36,618 nt of DNA from Planctomycetota bacterium (GCA_003670925.1 QWQG01000160.1:1-36618), one strand, 5' to 3'; counted from the stretch's first letter, positions 9,660 to 18,800 are shown. The notes: generated by a model from the sequence alone, not told the origin. Program-made: numbers and translations.

Positions 9660-11153
9660 ATGGAAACAACGCCTTCAGGATCTTCGCGCGTGAAGTCTGC
9701 CGCCGAAATGAAATGCGGTCGCCGATATTTTCTCTCCGACATGGGAATGGGCTTCACGGGACTGGCACTTGGTTCCCTGTTGGCCCGTGACGGGATTGCA
9801 CGAACAGCCGAGGCCAGATCGAGGGTGATAGCAGATTCTACGATCGCGCATTTCGCCCCCAAGGCCAAGAGTGTTATCTGGTATTTTATGTTAGGCGGTA
9901 CAAGTCATCTTGAAAGTTTTGATCCCAAACCGGCTGTGGACAAGTATGCCGGACTCACGATCGATGAGTCACCATTTAAGTCATCCGTGCTGGACTCACC
10001 GTTCTATCGAAAAAACGTGCGCGATTTTGCGGGAACTCCACGAGCTCTGATGGCAAAGTTGTATCCTACGCAGGTGGGATTTCGAAGACGCGGCAACAGC
10101 GGCATTGAGGTCAGTGACTGGTGGCCACATGTGGGCGATTGCGTTGATGATCTTGCCATCGTGCGGTCCATGTGGACTACAGACAATGATCATGCGGCTC
10201 AGTTACAGTTTCACACAGGACGACACATCTTCGATGGCTTTCACCCGTCAATTGGATCATGGGTGCATTACGGCCTTGGCTCTCTCAATGATAACCTGCC
10301 GCAGTTTGTTGTGATGGGTGGAGGTCCGGGAGACTGCTGCGGGGGCGTGGGAGCCCACAGCGGCAGCTATCTTGGTCCGGAACACTCCGGAGTCAACATG
10401 GCCTTGGACCCGAATAACCCGCTACCGTTTGGAACGCCTGGTGCAAGCGTATCGATTGCTGAGCGTCGGGAACAACTGGATTTGCTCCATGAACTCAACG
10501 GTTTTGCTGAAATCCAATATCCCGATGATCCGGCCATGCGCGCCAGGATCAAAAGTTACGAACTTGCATTCCGCATGCAGATGTCAGTGCCGGAAGTCGT
10601 GCGAATTAGTGACGAAACCCTACAGACTCAGGAGTTGTACGGGCTGCACGAGCCTGCCACAGAGCGTGTCGGGCGCTTCAGTCTCACGGCACGTCGACTG
10701 GTGGAACGCGGTGTTCGCTTTGTGCAGATTTACGACGACGGTTGGGATGCCCATAGTGAACTATTAAAGAATCACTCCACGCGATGTAAGGCGGTGGATA
10801 AGCCAATCGCCGGTCTGCTGAAAGACCTGAAGCAAAGTGGTCTGCTGGACGAAACGCTGGTCGTCTGGGCGACGGAATTCGGGCGCACACCAGGTGCCGA
10901 ACGCTCCGACGGACGCGACCATCATCCTTATGGATTCTCGGTCTGGATGGCGGGTGGTGGATTGAAACGTGGCGTTGTGCATGGAGCGACAGATGAGATT
11001 GGATTTCACGCCGTCGATGATCGCCACTATGTCACGGACATCCATGCCACGCTCTTACATCAATTGGGGGTCGACTCTCGTCGTCTTGAATTTCCTGGAC
11101 AAAAAAGACTGGAGATCGATTTCGGCGCGCCGATCCAGGAGATCATTGCTTAA
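9660..11153 (+). CDS. DUF1501 domain-containing protein (second copy)
   Basis: A second, divergent DUF1501 protein, 497 aa from the ATG at 9660. A longer reading from the ATG at 9618 overlaps the PSCyt gene by 23 nt and cannot be excluded; 9660 leaves a 19-nt gap and has an AGAGA 8 nt upstream. A twin-arginine leader ([20 protein letters not shown]) follows. Family motifs are [20 protein letters not shown], the segment [39 protein letters not shown] and [17 protein letters not shown]; it ends APIQEIIA. The copy at 4700 differs clearly (HWPQCGFS versus HHPYGFS), so this is an old duplication or a separate lineage rather than a recent repeat. It is probably co-transcribed with the PSCyt gene. 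Confidence 0.92.
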   Translation: METTPSGSSRVKSAAEMKCGRRYFLSDMGMGFTGLALGSLLARDGIARTAEARSRVIADSTIAHFAPKAKSVIWYFMLGGTSHLESFDPKPAVDKYAGLTIDESPFKSSVLDSPFYRKNVRDFAGTPRALMAKLYPTQVGFRRRGNSGIEVSDWWPHVGDCVDDLAIVRSMWTTDNDHAAQLQFHTGRHIFDGFHPSIGSWVHYGLGSLNDNLPQFVVMGGGPGDCCGGVGAHSGSYLGPEHSGVNMALDPNNPLPFGTPGASVSIAERREQLDLLHELNGFAEIQYPDDPAMRARIKSYELAFRMQMSVPEVVRISDETLQTQELYGLHEPATERVGRFSLTARRLVERGVRFVQIYDDGWDAHSELLKNHSTRCKAVDKPIAGLLKDLKQSGLLDETLVVWATEFGRTPGAERSDGRDHHPYGFSVWMAGGGLKRGVVHGATDEIGFHAVDDRHYVTDIHATLLHQLGVDSRRLEFPGQKRLEIDFGAPIQEIIA

Positions 11154-11269
11154 TTGAGAGCGTTTCACGGCTCGCAGCGCGGAGGGTCGCAAGTGAACAC
11201 TGACGGACGTTTTGCGGAAGATATTTTCGATACACTGGCAGTCTTGTTTTCCCTTTCTTGGAGTCTCGC

Positions 11270-12343
11270 ATGATTCGACACTACTTGTTACTGCTCACAT
11301 GGACTTTGTACGCCGCTGGTTTGGCTGAAGTTGGAGTACTTGCCGAAGATCCAGTGCGCATCGGGATTTTGGGCATCGACAATTTCGGATCGGTGGCCTA
11401 TACCGAGTTCCTTAATCGGCCGCACGCGGAAGGTGTCTTTGCAGGGATCAGAGTCGTTGCCGCCTATCCGATTGGCAGCAGTGACTACCCCGACAGTAGC
11501 AAGCTAACTGAACAATGGAAGAAACAGTTGACGGATCTCTACCAGAATCCAGTGGATCCCAAAGACGCTGTTCCCTCGATCGAAATGGTTAATTCGGTGG
11601 ACGAACTCTTAGCAATGTGTGATGGGGTAATGATCTTCAGCATGGATGGACGCCTTCATCTGGAGCAGGCGGCTCAAGTTCTCAAGGCAGGAAAACGATT
11701 ATTCATCGGTCGTCCGCTGGCCTCATCGATGGAAGATGCTGTGGCGATCTTAAAATTGGCGTCGGAAACAAAGACACCGTGCTGGAGCAGTTCTCAGCAT
11801 CGTTACAGCACCGGCTTTAGCGGGATGAAAAATCACCCGGAAGTGGGGCGCGTGATCGGCTGCGATGTCTATGGTGGGTGGGCGATTAACGCTCCGGAAT
11901 CTGATCAATTTACCCGTCCGTTGCACAGCATCGAGACACTCTACACGATCATGGGACCAGGCGTAGTTTCGGTCGTCTGTACGGCCACGCCGACGGTCGA
12001 GTCGATCACTGCTCTCTGGAATGACGGTCGTGTGGGAACGTATCGTGGTATTAAAGAGGGATCGGTCAAATATAGCGCCACGGTTTTCGGAGATCAAGGT
12101 GTCTCGACATCCGGCATCTACGGGCACGGCGTCCCAGTCAATGGCGTTGTGCCGACGAACGACAAGTACGTCGGCTATGAGGGACTCGCTAGCGAAATTG
12201 CGACATTCTTCAAAGGCGGTCCGGCCCCCGTCAGCCCTGCGGAAACTCTAGAGATTTTTGCTCTGATGCGGGCTGCTGAAATCAGTAAGGCTGAAAACGG
12301 TGCTGTCGTCCGCCTGCAAAACTTCGCAAAAGAGGTTGATTGA
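11270..12343 (+). CDS. Exported, degenerate Gfo/Idh/MocA-like protein
   Basis: A 357-aa protein from the ATG at 11270, which has TTGGAG 7 nt upstream; the longer frame starts at a TTG at 11258. A Sec-type signal peptide occupies about residues 1-26, with no twin arginine. The fold follows Gfo/Idh/MocA order: a Rossmann strand, then ELLAMCDGVMIFSMDGRLHLEQ, KRLFIGRPLASSMEDAVAI and a C-terminal beta domain. Two hallmarks are changed: the glycine-rich loop reads GILGIDNFGS rather than GxGxxG, and the EKP signature reads GRP, replacing the lysine with arginine. The protein may therefore not be an ordinary NAD-dependent dehydrogenase. It follows the second DUF1501 gene by 116 nt and probably works with that block. 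Confidence 0.8.
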   Translation: MIRHYLLLLTWTLYAAGLAEVGVLAEDPVRIGILGIDNFGSVAYTEFLNRPHAEGVFAGIRVVAAYPIGSSDYPDSSKLTEQWKKQLTDLYQNPVDPKDAVPSIEMVNSVDELLAMCDGVMIFSMDGRLHLEQAAQVLKAGKRLFIGRPLASSMEDAVAILKLASETKTPCWSSSQHRYSTGFSGMKNHPEVGRVIGCDVYGGWAINAPESDQFTRPLHSIETLYTIMGPGVVSVVCTATPTVESITALWNDGRVGTYRGIKEGSVKYSATVFGDQGVSTSGIYGHGVPVNGVVPTNDKYVGYEGLASEIATFFKGGPAPVSPAETLEIFALMRAAEISKAENGAVVRLQNFAKEVD

Positions 12344-12633
12344 CCAATAGTCCATCACCTGAGGCCACAGGCTCGATCGCCAGAATGCCACAATCTCCTA
12401 ATGGCAAAAATCTGGGTCAAGTCGGTAACAAAGCAGGCCTGGAGAGTGCGCATCGCTGAGAGTTTGCGGAGCTGAACAGTCCGGTCCGATCGTCAGGATT
12501 CAAGGATCAGTGAAAGACATTCCCAGTCGATCTTCCGACTGATTGAGGATGACGGTAAAGTGTGTGGTTAAAGGAATGACGATGCACGCAGGATGTATAA
12601 CGAATTTGGGGACGGAAACTGGAGTGTCAGCGG

Positions 12634-13407
12634 ATGACGGATCTACGGAATGGACGGAGGATCAGCGTTCCTGCCAGTCGGCGGTTGAGTTGGGATCTCT
12701 TGTATTTCCATCAGGCAGTACCACTCTGCGCTCATGATCGGCGGATGAGTCTTGCGGATGTTTCAGTGGTCCGCAATGCATGCGATGAACGAGTGTCTTG
12801 GCCAGCACTCTTTTTAAAGGCGTATGCAATTGTGGCTCATGATATGCCTGAACTGCGACAGACATGGTATCGCTGGCCGTGGGCTCATTTGTATCAGCAT
12901 TCCTCCAGCGTAGCGACGTTGACGGTGCAGCGAAATATGGATGGCGAGCCGTGGTTGTTCTGGGGGCAAATTTCAACGCCAGACCTGAAGTCCCTGTTGG
13001 AGTTACAGAGGGCGATCAATCAATTTCGCGATGGGGATGTGCGTCAGGTTTTTCGAAAGCAACTACAGCTTGCAAAACTCCCAACGCTGTTTCGCCGGAT
13101 GATCTGGTGGTGGAATCTAAATGTCGCGACAGCCTCCCGTGCGAAACGGCTAGGGACATTTTTTCTGTCAACGTTGGCAGGTCGCGGAGCTGAGATTCAG
13201 TTGCCTCCCTCGATCCATACTGGTTGTCTGACTTTTGGTCCTCTGGATGAAAACGGCATTACGCGAGTCACGCTGGCTTACGATCATCGCATCATGGACG
13301 GGGTTCTCGTCGCCGACATTCTGCAGCGATTAGAAGAAACTCTGAACGGCCTGCTGCTTCACGAATTGCGCGCAATGCCTGCTGCAAAACGTGCAGACGC
13401 GGCCTGA
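12634..13407 (+). CDS. Stand-alone 2-oxoacid dehydrogenase E2-like acyltransferase domain protein
   Basis: A 257-aa protein resembling the catalytic domain of dihydrolipoyl acyltransferases (chloramphenicol acetyltransferase fold). The C-terminal YDHRIMDGVLVADIL (about 216-230) matches the E2 active-site signature HxxxDG, with His218 and Asp222. SWPALFLKAYAIVAHDMPELRQTW (about 55-78) matches the conserved E2 helix. There is no lipoyl or E1/E3-binding domain, and no dehydrogenase E1 or E3 gene nearby, so it is not part of a standard complex. Trp-rich segments (WYRWPWAHLY, RMIWWWNL) suggest a hydrophobic acceptor or membrane contact. The ATG at 12634 has GGAG 9 nt upstream. Acyl transfer to an unknown small molecule or lipid is inferred. 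Confidence 0.78.
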   Translation: MTDLRNGRRISVPASRRLSWDLLYFHQAVPLCAHDRRMSLADVSVVRNACDERVSWPALFLKAYAIVAHDMPELRQTWYRWPWAHLYQHSSSVATLTVQRNMDGEPWLFWGQISTPDLKSLLELQRAINQFRDGDVRQVFRKQLQLAKLPTLFRRMIWWWNLNVATASRAKRLGTFFLSTLAGRGAEIQLPPSIHTGCLTFGPLDENGITRVTLAYDHRIMDGVLVADILQRLEETLNGLLLHELRAMPAAKRADAA

Positions 13408-13603
13408 AGATCGTGCGAGAAGTTTCACTCCGAGTCGAGTGCGTTTTTCAATGGGTCTGCCACTGAGGCACGCGACCAATTGTGAGTCATACTCAGCGGC
13501 CTGTGATGATGGCCAATTAGAGCGGAAGATTTGCAAAGGTGCCTGGGAGCTGCTCACACAATAGAGTTGCAGTCCCTGATCGCAGCTCCGCGGCGTTGAT
13601 GAC

Positions 13604-14602
13604 TTATGGATTTTCGCGACTATCCAATCGGGTTCGAAGATCAGTGACTCGGTCATCGAGCTCGGTCAATGTCAGGGCGGCGAGTTGTTGTTCGCTGCTC
13701 TGCGGTTGATTCAGAAACTGTTCCAGTAAGCGAATCTGGCCAATACGACCGATTCGCAGTCCTTCTTCGCGTCCTTCTTCGCGTCCTTCTTCGCGTCCTT
13801 CTTCGCGTCCTTCTTCGCGTCCTTCTTCGCGTCCTTCTTCGCGTCCTTCTTCGCGTCCTTCTTCGCGTCCTGTCAGCATAGCCTCACGTCTGGCGGTCGA
13901 GATTTCCCATGCTTTGTCGCGAGCAGCGCGTTGCAAAGAATCGTGAATGTGGCGTTGGTTGGGAGTCTTTGAGATCATTTCAAGGATACCAATCATTTTT
14001 TGAAAGGGAGGTTCCGGGAGCACAGAACGCAATTTTTCAGCGTCGAGCTCTTCGGCTCGTTGAAACAGCCATGCCCACTTTTCGAGATGCGGACCGATCG
14101 GACCTTCGGCCAACCCGGCATTGTACTTTGGCAGCTCCACGGTGTGAATCTGAAAATGATCGGTAAATTGGATTCCATGTGGCAAGTTACTTAAGGTGAA
14201 TTTCAGGTGGCCTTGAGAAACTTCGGGAAACATAATCGACAACAGCAGGCAGATCCCTATGGTCGGTCGCAGGTCAGTGTACTCATCACCCTCGGACAGT
14301 TGGCTCGAACAAAGACAAGCGGCATAGTATATCAGCCGCTCGCGAAGTGCCGGAGTGACAGATTTCTGCATCTCCACATTGAGCAGCCTCCCGTCTGAAT
14401 CCCGAGCTTTAATATCCAGAATAGCTAGCTTATCGGTTTCGAATTCTTGCTCGATGAACGGGTTGAGGATCTCGACATTTACGATCGGCGACGGCAATTC
14501 TAGAATCGCATTGAGCAAGTGAATAAGCAAATCCGAATTCGCGGGATCCCCAAATGCAAGCCGAAACACGAAGTCGTTCGTTGGATCAATTCCTAGTCCC
14601 AT
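13604..14602 (-). CDS. Rpn-family / PD-(D/E)XK transposase-like nuclease with tandem REEG repeats
   Basis: A 332-aa protein of the Rpn (recombination-promoting nuclease, formerly 'transposase_31') group. The N-terminus DPTNDFVFRLAFGDPANSDL is diagnostic. The PD-(D/E)XK core is LDIKARDSDGRLLNVEMQ with Asp63, Glu77 and Gln79, the E-x-Q form common in this family. The middle (about 100-230) is the usual Rpn helical part. Nine exact REEG tetrapeptides follow, then a C-terminal segment (LRIGRIGQIRLLEQFL ... LAALTLTELDDRV) resembling DUF4351. The ATG at 14602 has GAGGAAA upstream. Related proteins cut DNA or promote RecA-independent recombination, and some are linked to defence; no terminal inverted repeats or target duplication were seen here, so this is a resident gene rather than a visible mobile element. 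Confidence 0.88.
   Translation of the reverse strand: MGLGIDPTNDFVFRLAFGDPANSDLLIHLLNAILELPSPIVNVEILNPFIEQEFETDKLAILDIKARDSDGRLLNVEMQKSVTPALRERLIYYAACLCSSQLSEGDEYTDLRPTIGICLLLSIMFPEVSQGHLKFTLSNLPHGIQFTDHFQIHTVELPKYNAGLAEGPIGPHLEKWAWLFQRAEELDAEKLRSVLPEPPFQKMIGILEMISKTPNQRHIHDSLQRAARDKAWEISTARREAMLTGREEGREEGREEGREEGREEGREEGREEGREEGREEGLRIGRIGQIRLLEQFLNQPQSSEQQLAALTLTELDDRVTDLRTRLDSRENP
13760..13870. repeat. 12-nt perfect tandem repeat inside the Rpn gene (about 9.25 copies)
   Basis: The unit TCCTTCTTCGCG (plus strand) is repeated without a mismatch across 111 nt. On the minus strand each unit encodes REEG, so gain or loss of units changes linker length by four residues without a frameshift. 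Exact identity between copies points to recent slippage expansion. Confidence 0.97.
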
Positions 14603-14813
14603 GGAGCGAGTTTCCTCAAAAAATCGTCAGCGGCCTCCGCAATCCTTGCCCCTACTAAACCGTCGCGATTCTACTGTCATGCCGACTTGACTACCAATGA
14701 ACATAAATGTTCGTCGTCCATCATGCGATACGTTTGGCGCGCGTAGCTTTGATGCCATAGACTTCGGGCGCGCGAGATTCACTGTTTCCCGGCGATTGAT
14801 CGGTATCTGGCTT
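14603..14813. promoter_or_regulatory. Divergent spacer between Rpn nuclease and ArsC
   Basis: This 211-nt region separates the outward-facing Rpn and ArsC genes and must carry both promoters. The frame of ArsC stays open back to an ATG at 14697, but that extension has no family match. No palindrome or riboswitch-like structure was recognised. Confidence 0.3.
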
Positions 14814-15242
14814 ATGTCGGCTCGTCAACGTATTCTTTTTCTCTGTACAGGCAACTCCTGTCGCAGTCAGATGGCGGAAGGATTTCTTCGACATCTGTTT
14901 GGCGATCGATTTGAATCGCTGTCGGCAGGTGCAAAGCCGGCGGGTTACGTGCATGCTCGCGCGGTCGCAGTCATGGCGGAATGTGGCATCGATATTTCCA
15001 CTCAAGTGAGCAAGTCGATTCGTGATTTTCTGCCACCGCAAGGCACGCCGCCCGATGTCGTCATCAGTGTCTGTTCCACGGCTGATGAAAACTGCCCCGT
15101 GTTTCCGGCGAGTGTCGAACGCTGGCAGTGGCCGTTTGATGATCCGTTTCATGCAACAGGTTCGGAATTAGAACAGATGCTGGAGTTTCGACGGGTGCGC
15201 GATGAAATTCGCGAACAGATCGAAAATAAATTTAGAGACTGA
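14814..15242 (+). CDS. arsC: Arsenate reductase ArsC, thioredoxin-coupled type
   Basis: A 142-aa low-molecular-weight phosphatase-fold enzyme that reduces arsenate to arsenite in the cytoplasm. The P-loop LCTGNSCRSQMAEG carries Cys11 and Arg17 (CX5R). Cys87 and Cys94 in VCSTADENCPVFP have the same seven-residue spacing as Cys82/Cys89 of the Bacillus subtilis enzyme, which relay the disulphide to thioredoxin. WPFDDPF provides the aspartate-proline loop. I started at the ATG at 14814, which gives normal family length; the in-frame ATG at 14697 would add 39 unrelated residues. No arsR, arsB or acr3 is adjacent, so it is an isolated detoxification gene. Confidence 0.88.
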   Translation: MSARQRILFLCTGNSCRSQMAEGFLRHLFGDRFESLSAGAKPAGYVHARAVAVMAECGIDISTQVSKSIRDFLPPQGTPPDVVISVCSTADENCPVFPASVERWQWPFDDPFHATGSELEQMLEFRRVRDEIREQIENKFRD

Positions 15243-15317
15243 AGCTGGCAAGCCATCCTCATTGTTCCCAACCAACTTGTTCCAGTCCCTCGACTTCTCT
15301 GATCGGTCCCCTTCCCT

Positions 15318-16511
15318 ATGACCCTTTCCCGTCTGCCACTCAGTTATTGCACTAATGTTCATCCAGGGCGAACGGTCGCTGAGGTCATTGAGGGATTGAC
15401 GACATACTCCGCCGAAGTGCAGCGACAGTTGGATTTCCCAATGGCGGCGGGACTGTGGTTATCAGCCAGCGTCGTACGTGAATTGACCGGCAACGCCGAT
15501 CAGATGGAACAACTGGCTCAAGTGCTATGGCAGCATGACTTGTGCTGTTACACGCTGAACACATTTCCATATGGCGATTTTCACAGCGAACGAGTCAAGG
15601 AGCAGGTTTATCTGCCTGATTGGGCTTCGTCGAAACGCATCAACTATACCGAACAATGTGCGGCGATTTTGGGGCAACTCTTGCCAGAGGGTGGTGAAGG
15701 AAGTCTATCGACCGTTCCGCTGGGTGGTCGCATGAATCCACGGGATCCCGATTTTCATGCTGTCTGCTTCAGTCATTTGATTCGCTTAGCAAAGTACCTG
15801 CATCACCTGTTTGAAACAACCGGGCGCCGCATACGATTGGGGTTGGAACCGGAACCGCTGTGTGACATGTCTGGCACGGCTGCATGGACATTGCCCGTAT
15901 TCGCGCGTTTGTTTGCGCAGGCGGAAGGGTTGGGCTGTGAACTGTTGGTGCGTGAGTACATCGGGGCTTGTTTCGACGTCTGTCATCAGGCGGTTGAGTA
16001 TGAAGATGTGGCTGAATCGATTGAGCAGTTTGTCCAGCGCGGGATTCGAATCAACAAGGTTCACATCACCAATGCGGTGGAACTCCTAAACCCGTCCGAA
16101 AATTCCGCAGGCCGCGAAGTGCTTCGCCAGTTCGTGGAGCCGCGATATCTGCATCAGACATACGCTCGATTTGCCGATGGGCGAATCGAGACGCGACTGG
16201 ATCTAACGCTTGCGGACATTCAACGTGAACCGGCGGACGAGTTTATGCAGGCAGCTAGTTGGCGCGTACATTTCCATGTGCCAATTTTTGCAGAGACGCT
16301 TGGTGCGTTAGCGACAACACGCGAAGATCTTGCCGCTGCGCTACGGAAAGTTGCGACGCTAACGTACGCCCCGCAGTTGGAAGTGGAGACCTACACTTGG
16401 CCCGTAATGCCCGGTGAGATGGCCTCCGATTCACCGCCGTTGGCAGATCGAATCGCCCAAGAACTGCGTTCGGCAGCTGAGTTATTAGGTGCGGCGGCGG
16501 AACTTGAGTAG
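15318..16511 (+). CDS. eboE: EboE-like metabolite traffic protein (TIM barrel)
   Basis: A 397-aa protein related to EboE of the eboABCDEF clusters, which in cyanobacteria and other bacteria are linked to export of a secondary metabolite precursor to the periplasm. The opening LPLSYCTNVHPGRTV is characteristic. Other visible parts are AAGLWLSASVV, CYTLNTFPYGDFH, IRLGLEPEPLCDMSG, GACFDVCHQAVEYED and the late FHVPIFAE, in keeping with a sugar-phosphate-isomerase-like barrel. His and Asp residues in these strands could bind metal. No other ebo gene is visible within the window; the neighbours are ArsC (75 nt upstream) and RecG (86 nt downstream). The function in planctomycetes is unknown. Confidence 0.82.
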   Translation: MTLSRLPLSYCTNVHPGRTVAEVIEGLTTYSAEVQRQLDFPMAAGLWLSASVVRELTGNADQMEQLAQVLWQHDLCCYTLNTFPYGDFHSERVKEQVYLPDWASSKRINYTEQCAAILGQLLPEGGEGSLSTVPLGGRMNPRDPDFHAVCFSHLIRLAKYLHHLFETTGRRIRLGLEPEPLCDMSGTAAWTLPVFARLFAQAEGLGCELLVREYIGACFDVCHQAVEYEDVAESIEQFVQRGIRINKVHITNAVELLNPSENSAGREVLRQFVEPRYLHQTYARFADGRIETRLDLTLADIQREPADEFMQAASWRVHFHVPIFAETLGALATTREDLAAALRKVATLTYAPQLEVETYTWPVMPGEMASDSPPLADRIAQELRSAAELLGAAAELE

Positions 16512-16597
16512 GCTGCCGCCATTGTCGATGAGGTGTTGCGTACACGGAAGCGACGCCATTCAAGATCGCCTGTTGGAAATGAGTGAGATGACTAACC

Positions 16598-18715
16598 ATG
16601 TCGGATCTAAAATCTGTCAACCCCAACGCCCCACAGGGGTCACCTGCTGAACGGCTATTGACTCCCGTGCAGTTTGTGCGCGGCGTCGGCCCGCAACGCG
16701 CGGAGTTGTTAAAAAATCTGGGGATCCTGACGGCCCGCGATCTGCTGTTTCATGTTCCCACCGGCATTAACGATTTCAGCGATGTGCGGACCGTGCCAAA
16801 GCTGGAAGCCGATGTTGAGCAATCTGTACACGGGTTCGTAGTGGATCGCGATGTCCGGCAGCTTGCCGGTGGTCGCTCGCTGGTTGGAATCATGCTTGAC
16901 TGCGACGGGCACTATGTGCGGGGACTGTGGTTCAATCAGCCATGGGTTTTAAAGAAATATCGGGACAATGAGCACCTAGTTTTCAGTGGCAAGCCGCAGA
17001 AGAAAGCCGGTCGCTGGGAATTCAACGGACCGCGTGTGGCGGTTCTCGCACCAGACGACGATCTTGAAGCCGCCGCAGGTGTCTTACCCCGATATCCGCT
17101 GACTGACGGCATCAAGCTGGATGCCATGCAAAGGATGACGCGTTCGGCCGTCGAAAACTATGGCGATCTGGTCGCCGATTGTGTTCCCGAATCGTTCCGC
17201 ACGGATCATCGGCTTCCAGATTTGTCCACGGCTCTTCGCTGGCTGCACACGCCGGATTCGGTGAAGCAGTGGCAGGACGGACGGTATCGCATTTTGCTGG
17301 ACGACTTGTTGGAATTTCAACTTGGATTAGCGCTGCGGCGGCGGATCTGGAATCGTACGCTGAAGGCCCGACCGATCGAAGTGTCTGCGAAAGTAGATGC
17401 CCGCATTCGACGCCTATTTGAGTTTCGATTCACCGCTGGTCAGGATCAGTCGATTCGCGACATTACGCAGGATCTGCAGCAGTCCGCTCCCATGCATCGA
17501 TTGCTACAGGCAGACGTCGGCGCTGGTAAAACGGCAGTCGCTGTTCACGCTATGTTGTCCGCAATCGCAGCCGGTTATCAGGCAGTGCTGATGGCGCCTA
17601 CGGAGGTCCTCGCCACACAGCATTGGGAAACTTTCAATGAACTGCTGGCGGCAAGCCGCGTGCAGCGTGGACTCCTGATCGGTGGCCTCCCGGCAGCAAA
17701 ACGACGCGAACTTCTCGAAGGCATAAGTTCCGGAAAAATGCAGTTGGTGATCGGCACACAGGCCGTCATTCAGGACAGCGTTAAGTTTCATAATCTGGCG
17801 TTAGCTGTGATCGACGAACAGCATCGTTTCGGCGTTCGCCAGCGGGCCAGCTTCACTGGAAACGATGTCAGTCCGCACGTGCTGGTCATGACTGCAACCC
17901 CGATTCCCCGCAGTCTGTGTCTGACGCAGTTCGGTGATCTGGATGTGTCCGTGATTCGGGATCTGCCACCGGGTCGGCAAAAGGTCGTGACCGCAAAAAT
18001 AATGGAACTGGCGGAGCAGGCGAAGATGTGGAACTTCGTCAGGCAGCAGCTTGAAAAAGGACGACAGGCATACGTTGTCTGTCCGCGTGTGGAGGGGCAG
18101 TCGGAAGACGATGATGCCGCAGCGGAAACTGTTTTCACGCAGTTGTTGCGGACGGAACTGGCGGGGCTTCGCGTCGAATTGCTACATGGACGCATGGACC
18201 GTGAACGGCGACATGACGTCATGAATCGCTATCGAAATCACGAAGTCGATGTGCTTGTGTCGACGACTGTGATCGAAGTCGGCGTCAATGTCCCAAACGC
18301 AACGATCATGATTATTCAGCAGGCCGACCGTTTTGGGTTGGCTCAATTGCATCAACTGCGAGGCCGTATTTGTCGCGGCAGTTATCAGGGCTACTGTTTT
18401 CTCTTATCAACGACAGACGCTCCGGAGGCTCTAGAACGCCTGACCGCTTTGGAGAAATCTGCAGATGGCTTCGAACTGGCGGAAAAGGACGCAGAACTTC
18501 GTGGTCCGGGCGATATACTGGGACTGCGGCAAAGTGGGGCGATGCCGTTGAGGCATGCGGACCCCCTGCGGGATCTAAGTATTCTACAGGTGGCACGCCG
18601 GATGGCTCAGGATCTCGTGGATGATGGACGGTTCGATTTGCCGCAGTTCATTGAATTGAAAACAGTGGTCTTGGCACGATTTGCGCATCTCCTCGATCTG
18701 CCTCAGACCGGTTAA
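16598..18715 (+). CDS. recG: ATP-dependent DNA helicase RecG
   Basis: A 705-aa RecG, close to the usual length. It remodels stalled replication forks and Holliday junctions. The N-terminal wedge (OB-fold) domain covers about residues 60-180, after the opening VGPQRAELLKNLGI. Helicase motifs are ADVGAGKTAVAVHAM (Walker A), VIDEQHRFGVRQR (Walker B/DEQH), VLVMTATPIPRSL (motif III), VSTTVIEVGVNVPNA (motif V) and QQADRFGLAQLHQLRGRICRG (motif VI region). In motif VI the common GRVGRG is GRICRG here, with cysteine in place of glycine; the arginines are kept. The C-terminal RecG wedge-contact segment (AEKDAELRGPGDILGLRQSG) is present, so the enzyme is probably active. Confidence 0.96.
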   Translation: MSDLKSVNPNAPQGSPAERLLTPVQFVRGVGPQRAELLKNLGILTARDLLFHVPTGINDFSDVRTVPKLEADVEQSVHGFVVDRDVRQLAGGRSLVGIMLDCDGHYVRGLWFNQPWVLKKYRDNEHLVFSGKPQKKAGRWEFNGPRVAVLAPDDDLEAAAGVLPRYPLTDGIKLDAMQRMTRSAVENYGDLVADCVPESFRTDHRLPDLSTALRWLHTPDSVKQWQDGRYRILLDDLLEFQLGLALRRRIWNRTLKARPIEVSAKVDARIRRLFEFRFTAGQDQSIRDITQDLQQSAPMHRLLQADVGAGKTAVAVHAMLSAIAAGYQAVLMAPTEVLATQHWETFNELLAASRVQRGLLIGGLPAAKRRELLEGISSGKMQLVIGTQAVIQDSVKFHNLALAVIDEQHRFGVRQRASFTGNDVSPHVLVMTATPIPRSLCLTQFGDLDVSVIRDLPPGRQKVVTAKIMELAEQAKMWNFVRQQLEKGRQAYVVCPRVEGQSEDDDAAAETVFTQLLRTELAGLRVELLHGRMDRERRHDVMNRYRNHEVDVLVSTTVIEVGVNVPNATIMIIQQADRFGLAQLHQLRGRICRGSYQGYCFLLSTTDAPEALERLTALEKSADGFELAEKDAELRGPGDILGLRQSGAMPLRHADPLRDLSILQVARRMAQDLVDDGRFDLPQFIELKTVVLARFAHLLDLPQTG

Positions 18716-18800
18716 TGCGTTTTCGTTTCCTTCGGCATTTCTAGGCAGCGTGCAGATGACTATACTTGACGCAGCATGAGCAGCATAAGGCAAAACCAAG

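Noticed and set aside
12543-12737. 64-aa frame upstream of the acyltransferase
   Set aside because: Overlaps the start of the E2-like gene in another frame and has no domain features.
13669-13881. Plus-strand frame of RVLL repeats
   Set aside because: It is the complement of the 12-nt repeat in the Rpn gene; the minus frame has a full domain match and a ribosome site.
14697-14813. 39-residue N-terminal extension of ArsC
   Set aside because: ArsC proteins begin close to the P-loop; the extension has no family match.
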